Shown one piece after another: positions 57,464 to 64,000 of a stretch of DNA of 64,000 nt (the stretch's first letter is position 1; each line of letters begins with the position of its first letter). The stretch spans positions 929,595-993,594 of the forward strand of contig JAEPQZ010000007.1 in NCBI GenBank assembly GCA_016758905.1. The letters are read 5' to 3'. The stretch comes from Umbelopsis isabellina (lineage: Eukaryota > Mucoromycota > Umbelopsidomycetes > Umbelopsidales > Umbelopsidaceae). Below the pieces are notes generated by a model. That model saw nothing but the letters and a program-made list of their open reading frames with translations, was not told the DNA's origin and made no database searches. A program made the translations under genes and the position numbers.

Positions 57464-60400
57464 ATGGATGAATCTGACGATTCGGTTCCCGTGAATTTCA
57501 AAGCACTGAAGGAAAGGTGGCAGCGACAAGAAGTTGGAGATCACAACAAAAGCATTGAGAATTCCCCTCGTTCTTCCCCACTAAATACTCCTCCGAAATT
57601 GCCAACACCAGCAAGCGCTAGCCCTGCACCACCAATAAAACCAGTGCATAGCAATGTCACAACTTCAACGCTAAATGTACGAGGGCCCGCTGAATCCGTC
57701 AAAATACCTGTGTCTCCCGAACCTAGAAGACAAGTGACTGCAATAACACCCGACGCCATTGCCAAGAAAGGTACACCTCCGCCTCGCCCAGTGTCACCAT
57801 CGACCGGCCGACTCGCCCCAAAACCACCGGTAGTAAAAGATGATCAGGAAGCATCTCAGAAGGCGAAACAAGATCCTTTTGTGGACAGTAATTCGAACCT
57901 TCCTTCAAAGCGAGTATCCTTATTAAGCCAGCAGTTTGAAGGTGCTCAACTTCAACCGCCGCGCAACGGAGCTAATATCAGTAAGCCTCCCATCCCAAGC
58001 AAACCTACGAACGCATTTAAAGAAGTTCCCCCAAGTCGAGCCAAGTCATCAAACGAAACGAACACCACTCAACCCATAGACTATGGCAGCCAGCGAACTG
58101 GCATAGATCATCTATCGGGTAGTTTTAAGGCTGCACCGTCTCCGGAACATATTCACAAAAGATCACCAGAGATGGATCAAAATGACGAATCTACCAGTGA
58201 AAGTGAAGAGGATTCAGAGGAAGATAGCGACGAACAAGAAGAAGAGCAAAGTGGTGACCAAGCTATTGCCATGCATGATATCTACTCTCGCTCACCTATA
58301 AGTGTTCCCATAACAAGCAATAAGCAAAAGAGAGCACCTCCTCCTCCTCCTCCCGTCAGCCGAAGAAACCGAATTGCCCAGCTTCAACAGCAGTCTGAAA
58401 GCCCGGGCCAAAAAGCATCTAATGCATCACAAGATGGTCTACGTCATATGCCCGTCAAACCGATCCCAACAGAGATATCAAGCAGGCCGCCAATACAAGA
58501 TGCTGTTGAAAAGCCACCATCGCTAAACGACCAAAAGGCCAGACAAGCTTTAGATCATTTCTCTGCGCCTCTTTTACCTCCAAGACCAAACTTGCCCGGC
58601 CGCACACAAAATGACACTGACCTCCCAGATCAACCATTTATGAGTAGACAAATCCAATCTCCTAAACCACTTTCAAGAGCCAAAACCATTGGAGGTGGAT
58701 ACGAAGCTGGTCCACCTTTACCAAACCGCCCTGCTGATCCAAGAGCTTCTCCACTGAGTAGATCATCTAGCGTGTACAGAGACACTAGCTCTGGCGACTC
58801 TTATACGCCAGGTACAAGTGAGGGGCACGCATCTGATAACAGCTCCCCAGGTCTTCAAAGAAGTCAAACAATTGCTCGCACTGAGCGATTATTCGCCCCA
58901 AAGTTATACCCTGATCATGCCAACGCAAACCGTAGTCCTCCATATGTCGACGGGCCATTGACGGTGCATTGCAGAGGACAAGCCAAAATATATGCGTTAT
59001 CGGGGACAACTGTAGCAACCGGTTCACATAGCACAAAGATTTATAATACCTACACGGGTGATAATCTCGTAACCATCGATCATTCTGCATCAAATGATGT
59101 CAACAATCGAGTTTGCTCTATGGCTTTTGCGCCATCTACCCGATTTGAGGACGAAGGCAAACATCTATGGGTGGGCCTAAACGACGGATCGATTATGGTT
59201 ATTGACGCGCAATCTGGCGAAATTCTTGGAAAACGTACCGATGTACATTCTCATCCCGTCACACTCCTGCTACGCTATCATAATCAAGAGATATGGACAA
59301 TTGATGACAATGGCAGTATGAATATATGGCCGGTGATACATGGATCCTTGGCAAAAGGACATCATCACCACCCTCTCGAACTTCATACTCGACGGGATAA
59401 AGTATCTGGAAAGCTCAATATAGCCCAGATCATGCATAATCAACTATGGCTAGCATCTGGTCGAGTATTGGACGTATATCAAATAACCACCGATGGCCCC
59501 AATGTCAGCATAGCACGTGTTAGAATACCCAACAATGTTGGCAACATCACGCAACTAGCTTTCCTTCCATATCATCAAGGCAAAGCGTTTGTTGGGCATG
59601 ATGATGGACAGATTACGGTGTGGAGCACTGACACGATAGCACAGATGCAAATCATCTCGCTCTCAATTTATGGTGTGTGTAGTATGCTAGCGGTTGGCGA
59701 CTACCATCTATGGATCGGTTACAACACTGGTATGATCTATGTGTACGACACTCGACCAGAAAGGTGGCTTGTAGTTAAAATGTGGAAGGCGCATCAAGGC
59801 CAGGTTATCAACATGGTTTTGGATGAAAGCACTATTGCCAGAGATCAAAATATAATACAAGTCGCCAGTATGGACGCAAACGGGGTGATACAAATTTGGG
59901 ACGGCTTGTTATCTGATAATTGGCGAGGTGAGCTACCAGCATATACATGTTTCTAGCCACTGGCATGCTAACTTATTTTTCAACTTAGATCAAGAAATGA
60001 ATAAACGTATGACGGAATACTGCGATTATCGAGATGCCAAGATACTTATCTCGTCCTGGAACATCGATGCAAACAAACCCGAAAAATTTGATCCAAGGGA
60101 TGAGCAAAAAGTTCATGAATGGCTCACTAGCATGCGTGATCCTGACATCATTGCTGTTGGTATTCAAGAAATTGTAGACTTGGAATCGAAAAAGCAAACA
60201 GCCAGTGAGTTTTATTTACTAATTTGCAATCGTCCCAATACTCAAGGGTAAAACTAACACACATTTGACTTTCAAGAATCCTTCTTTAGCACCAAAAAAA
60301 AATCTACCGTAGTAGAGGAAGAGGAGCTTTTAACTCACCGTTACCGTCTCTGGCATAACTACCTAGTGCAGGTACTTGCGTCAGAATACGGAACAGACGC

Positions 60401-61325
60401 GTATACTGTCGTGAAAACCGAGCAACTGGTTGGATTGTTCAGCTGCATTTTTGTTCGAACTAGCGAAGCTGATCGCATCTTTCATAAAGATTCAACCGTA
60501 GTTAAGACTGGTCTCAAGGTGATGAGCAAGAGCATACATGGTAACAAGGGAGGTATCGCTATCCGCTTCCTCTTCGACCATACATCTCTATGTTTTGTGA
60601 ACTGCCATCTTGCCGCGGGCCAATCCCACGTACGACAACGGAATTCCGACGCAGAGGGAATTCTGCAATTAGCCAACTTGGAACCTTTACCTCAATACTA
60701 CGACGTCTTTGTTAATGGTGGAGATGGCAACTTCGTTTTGGATCACGAGCTTTGCTTTATGAGCGGCGACTTCAACTACCGTATCGACATGAGCCGTGAG
60801 CAGGTTCTTAAGCTTTTGTCTGGGCCCAACAAGGATGCAGTATATACCACATTGCAGAAGGAAGATCAGCTTCGCAAACAAACTATCACCAATCCACTCT
60901 TTAAACTATTGATGTTTAACGAGTCTCCTATCCGATTTGACCCTACCTACAAGTACGACCCGGGTACTGACTTTTACGATCGGTCAGAAAAGAAGCGAAT
61001 ACCGGCGTGGTGTGATCGCGTCCTCTATCGTGGACCGTACTTGCAGAACGAACACTATATGCGCCATGAACCTAGAGCGTCGGACCATCGTCCCATTAGT
61101 GCTGGATTTACAACAAAAGTGAAAACCATAGATGATCAACGTCGTGACCGTATTGTAGAGAAAGTCGAGTTGGCATGGCACCAAAACTTGCAAAAACTTG
61201 TACAGAAAAAGAAGATAGAATGGCTCTTGGGTTATGGTTTATGTGATCAGCGTGTAGCGCAGCAAACGCTTGCGTCAGCAAATTGGAGTATGATGGAAGC
61301 ACTGCGTTTAATGATTGAAACATAA
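57464..61325 (+). CDS. Inositol-polyphosphate 5-phosphatase with beta-propeller and UBA-like C-terminus
   Basis: Removes the 5-phosphate from phosphoinositides such as PI(4,5)P2. Three exons: 57464-59927, 59989-60204, 60277-61325, 1242 residues from the first in-frame ATG. The open frame continues 5' of it without an ATG, so a short upstream coding exon is possible. Residues 1-490 are Pro/Ser-rich and disordered, with PPPPPPVSRRNRIAQLQ (SH3-ligand-like). Residues about 495-820 form a WD40-type beta-propeller (LWVGLNDGSIMVIDAQSGEI, FVGHDDGQITVWSTDT). The catalytic domain has ILISSWNID, VGIQEIVDL, SKSIHGNKGGIAIRFL, CHLAAGQSHV, GDFNYRIDMS, PAWCDRVLYRGP and ASDHRPISAG, so all active-site motifs are intact. 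The last 40 residues (EWLLGYGLCDQRVAQQTL, then ANWSMMEALRLM) look like a UBA helix bundle. Confidence 0.93.
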
Positions 61326-61544
61326 TCGGCCCCGCCGGTATTCCGTATTTGGTACAATCACTCGAAAGGGTTCAAATTTTTGACACTCCACTAACCCCGT
61401 TTACCCCAAGCGCTCGTATAGTTGTATTTCCCCACGAATATATCTTTTTATACATAGAGAGAAAATGAATATGAGAATAAGATCTAGTAGTTGATTGTAT
61501 GTGTAAGCGACATATCTCATACATACGAAGATTGCTGTATTTTC

Positions 61545-61550
61545 AATAAA
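61545..61550 (+). terminator. Poly(A) signal AATAAA of the 5-phosphatase gene
   Basis: A canonical AATAAA hexamer 220 bases after the stop codon, in the expected place and orientation for 3'-end processing. Confidence 0.5.
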
Positions 61551-61629
61551 ATAGATGCTTTGTACACTTCACCAAACATGGGTACGGAGGCGGGCTAAAC
61601 TTTGTTCGACACAAGTAATTTGGATCACA

Positions 61630-61636
61630 TATAAAA
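61630..61636 (+). promoter_or_regulatory. TATA box of the aldo-keto reductase gene
   Basis: TATAAAA begins 53 bases before the start codon, the same spacing seen for the TATA box of PGK. Both genes share a strong codon bias, consistent with high expression. Confidence 0.55.
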
Positions 61637-61682
61637 AGCCAGAAAATTATGTCAGAAATCGCTATTTCTCTTGTTGCAAATC

Positions 61683-62954
61683 ATGTCTCTCACCAAAACT
61701 TTCAAACTAAACACTGGCGCTCCTATCCCTGCTATCGGCTTGGGAACTTGGCAATCTAAGCCTGAGGAGGTCTACAACGCCGTCAAGACTGCCATCAAGT
61801 CTGGCTATCGTCACATTGACACTGCCTATGCCGTAAGTAAAAGGTTTTTAGCTCGTTCGGCTAGCCACTATGTATTGACTTTGATGTCCATTTAGTACGG
61901 TAACGAAGACGCCGTTGGCAGAGGTATCAAGGATGCCTGTAAGTAGTCGGCAAGTTTGTAAAAGGCAACCACGTCAGAACGAGAAAGCTAACTTACTTTA
62001 TCCGAAAGTGAAAGAAGAGGGCCTCAAGCGTGAAGACATCTTCGTCACTACCAAGTTGTGGTCTACCTTCCACCGCCCTAATGATGTTGCAAAGGGTCTC
62101 GACGAGTCTTTGTCCAACCTCGGATTAGACTACATCGATCTATATCTTATGCATTGGTAAGGATAGCAAGTGCAAATATGATTCAGTAATAGAATGATAC
62201 TGACCGAGATATTCTTACAATCTTAGGCCCGTTGCTTTGACCCCCGGAAAGGGCTCTCTTTTCCCTCGCCATGAAGATGGTTCTCGCGACCTCGACCAAG
62301 AAATCAAGGGCGACTTCACCATCTCTTACCTCGCCATGGAGAAGCTTGTTGAGTCTGGCAAGACCAAGGCTATTGGTGTCTCCAACTTTTCCACTCACAA
62401 CCTGGATATCCTCCTCAAGAAGGCCAACATTGTCCCTGCTGTTAACCAAGTTGAGCTTCACCGTGAGTAAACCTTGTAATGTCTATGTGAGCAAAATGGG
62501 ATACTGATAATTTGTGTGATTCTATAGCTTATCTTCCCCAACACAAGTTGCTGGAATACTGCACTGCTAAGGGCATTCACTTGACCGCTTACTCTCCTCT
62601 CGGCTCCACCGACTCTCCTCTTCAAAAGGAAGCCGATCTTATCGCCATCGCTGAGAAGAACAACAAGACTGTCGCTCAAACTTTGATTTCCTGGGCAGTT
62701 CAACGTGGCACCAGCGTTTTGCCTAAGAGCGTCACCCCTAGCGTAAGTTTTACAGCATGATGGAGTAATATCAACTCCGCTAGTTTCATAATTTAACATT
62801 GCTCTCTTCACTTACATAGCGTATTGAAGCCAACTTCCAAGACTACAAATTGTCAGAGGAGGACTTTGCCAAGATCAACGAGATCTCCAAGAAACATAGC
62901 CAACGTCTCGTTTCACCTGACTGGGGTGTCACTGTCTTCCATGACGATCAATAA
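61683..62954 (+). CDS. Aldo-keto reductase
   Basis: NADPH-dependent reductase of carbonyls and aldoses (AKR superfamily). Six exons: 61683-61832, 61896-61938, 62009-62156, 62227-62462, 62528-62742, 62820-62954, 308 residues. The catalytic tetrad is complete: Asp46 in HIDTAYA, Tyr51 in YGNED, Lys80 in VTTKLW, His113 in LMHW. Other landmarks are [39 protein letters not shown] and [14 protein letters not shown], the last binding the 2'-phosphate of NADPH. The strongly C-ending codon use, like that of PGK, suggests high expression. The natural substrate cannot be read from sequence; glycerol or xylose metabolism are common roles of fungal members. Confidence 0.95.
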
Positions 62955-63005
62955 AGTAGAATAGCTAAAAAAAAATTTACAAAGCTACAATGTGTTATAT
63001 ATATA

Positions 63006-63011
63006 AATAAA
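63006..63011 (+). terminator. Poly(A) signal AATAAA of the aldo-keto reductase gene
   Basis: AATAAA 51 bases after the stop codon, embedded in an alternating TA tract. Confidence 0.55.
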
Positions 63012-63140
63012 ATCGTCTATCAAACGCCATTGGAATTCGTTTCTTTTAGCCAACGATGATATCTGAGCTGATGATGTCTGAAAGTTTTATGAGGCTACAG
63101 TAGAATTTGCAAAACTGTATAATCAAGTGTGAACGTGAAA

Positions 63141-63154
63141 TGACTGCCATTTTC
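63141..63154. promoter_or_regulatory. Conserved promoter element TGACTGCCATTTTC
   Basis: An exact 14-base copy of the sequence at 56570-56583 upstream of RPA43. Here it lies about 90 bases before the DGAT2 start, and is followed by the E-box CACGTG (63155-63160 area). It is a candidate factor-binding site. Confidence 0.4.
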
Positions 63155-63241
63155 ACGTGCTAACTCGAGATCAATGCCGAGAAAGGTCAGGCACAAGCAA
63201 AGGGCTCTCGCTTAACAATCCCATAGAAATTGTAACTTATA

Positions 63242-64000
63242 ATGACTGAAGATTCCAAGGAGATTCTCAATGAGAAGGAAGGGAACTCAAGACAGAGACG
63301 ACTATCTGCGTTCGACCAGCTAGCCAAGGTGAAGTGGGCTCCTGTACGCGGAATACCACTTGAACGCCGGTTACAGACGTTGGCCATAGTAACATGGATA
63401 GCTCTTTTGCCTATTTGCTTGGCTTTTTTCTTGTATCTATTCACAATTCCTATTTTATGGCCGCTTCTTATCATGTATTCCATATGGTTATTCTTTGACA
63501 AAGCCCCTGAAAATGGAGGAAGACGCATATCATTTGTGCGAAGGCTAAAGATATGGAAATACTTTGCAAGCTATTTCCCTGTCAGTTTGATTAAGGTAAG
63601 AAAAGGAGAAAGTCAGTTTGGACTCATGCATTGGCTCCTTTTACTGGTTGCAATGTTCATGCTCCAGACAAAGGCGTCTATGGGCGCTGCAAATAAGGTT
63701 AATAGTGCTAATGCCGCATTATTCATACAGGAAGGAGATCTTGATCCTAAGGGAAACTACATTCTTTCATATCATCCTCATGGAATTATATCAATGGCTG
63801 CGTTTGCCAATTTTGCTACAGAAGCGACTGGCTTCTCTCAGCAATACCCGGGCATTGTCCCATCTTTGTTAACATTGGCGTCTAATTTTCGATTACCGCT
63901 ATACCGCGATTTCATGATGTCTCTTGGTATGTGCTCCGTATCGAAGCACTCTTGCGAAACGATTCTTCGATCTGGGCCGGGGCGCTCTATTGTTATTGTT
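63242..64000 (+). CDS. Diacylglycerol O-acyltransferase, DGAT2 family (partial, 3' end outside window)
   Basis: Catalyses the last step of triacylglycerol synthesis at the ER and lipid droplet. Exon 1 is 63242-63595 and exon 2 runs from 63731 past the window end. The start MTEDSKEILNEKEGNSRQRR is hydrophilic. Residues about 45-80 form a hydrophobic hairpin (LAIVTWIALLPICLAFFLYL). It is followed by FDKAPENGGRR and IWKYFASYFPVSLIK. The splice joins LIK to EGDLDPKGNYILSYHPHG, containing the family motif HPHG required for activity, then LASNFRLPLYRD and LGMCSVSKHSCE. The 135-base intron is open in one frame, so retention would insert extra residues, but homology favours removal. The C-terminal part is not visible. 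Confidence 0.93.
   Translation, partial: MTEDSKEILNEKEGNSRQRRLSAFDQLAKVKWAPVRGIPLERRLQTLAIVTWIALLPICLAFFLYLFTIPILWPLLIMYSIWLFFDKAPENGGRRISFVRRLKIWKYFASYFPVSLIKVRKGESQFGLMHWLLLLVAMFMLQTKASMGAANKVNSANAALFIQEGDLDPKGNYILSYHPHGIISMAAFANFATEATGFSQQYPGIVPSLLTLASNFRLPLYRDFMMSLGMCSVSKHSCETILRSGPGRSIVIV

Larger units (their letters stand above)
61326..61682. other. Spacer: 5-phosphatase 3' end and aldo-keto reductase promoter
   Basis: These 357 bases hold an AATAAA poly(A) signal at 61545-61550 and, for the next gene, a TATA box at 61630-61636. No ORF. Confidence 0.55.

Overview
The window is a gene-dense piece of a filamentous-fungal nuclear genome, most likely an early-diverging fungus of the Mucoromycota (Mucor/Rhizopus type). 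Three things point there. Genes are compact and carry many short GT-AG introns of about 50-120 bases. Animal-like genes missing from budding yeast (full-length TRAPPC11, ankyrin-type asparaginase) sit beside fungal ones (GH20 chitobiases, OCA1-type phosphatase). Intergenic DNA is AT-rich. The placement is inferred from gene content, not from a database match. I see no bacterial operon, CRISPR array, tRNA or rRNA gene, and no recognisable transposon, retroelement or virus-derived sequence.

Layout, left to right. A membrane-anchored armadillo-repeat protein (-, cut by the left edge) is followed by phosphoglycerate kinase (-), which is head-to-head with NSE4 (+). Then come a GYF/GIGYF protein (+), Mo25/Hym1 (+) and a UPF0390-type nucleolar small protein (-). 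Two GH20 beta-N-acetylhexosaminidases face away from each other (14.6 kb - and 15.5 kb +). A sparse stretch holds small hypothetical ORFs. Next are peroxisomal Lon protease (-), an RS-rich conserved protein (+), an essential myosin light chain (-), a MATE transporter (+), an asparaginase with ankyrin repeats (+), an OCA1/Siw14-type phosphatase (-), a possible 59-residue membrane microprotein (-), and an F-box/LRR protein (+).

The second half holds a SERCA-type Ca2+-ATPase (+), PIG-F/GPI11 (-) and TRAPPC11 (+), a 1495-residue intronless disordered protein (+), then a 2.6-kb gene-free stretch before a GLI/ZIC-like C2H2 zinc-finger factor (+). These are followed by a Maf-type NTP pyrophosphatase (+), urease accessory protein UreD (-), a Utp16-like nucleolar protein (+), Pol I subunit RPA43 (-), an inositol-polyphosphate 5-phosphatase with a beta-propeller (+), an aldo-keto reductase (+), and the 5' part of a DGAT2 acyltransferase (+, cut by the right edge).

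Most genes are unrelated housekeeping functions, so there is no operon-like pathway. Local themes are chitin-oligomer breakdown (the GH20 pair), the secretory/ER system (SERCA, PIG-F, TRAPPC11, DGAT2), and ribosome biogenesis (UPF0390, Utp16-like, RPA43). Many neighbours are divergent and share short bidirectional promoters. Exon models were built by hand from reading-frame phase and splice signals. Nearly all close in frame from start to stop, so I regard them as reliable to within alternative starts.
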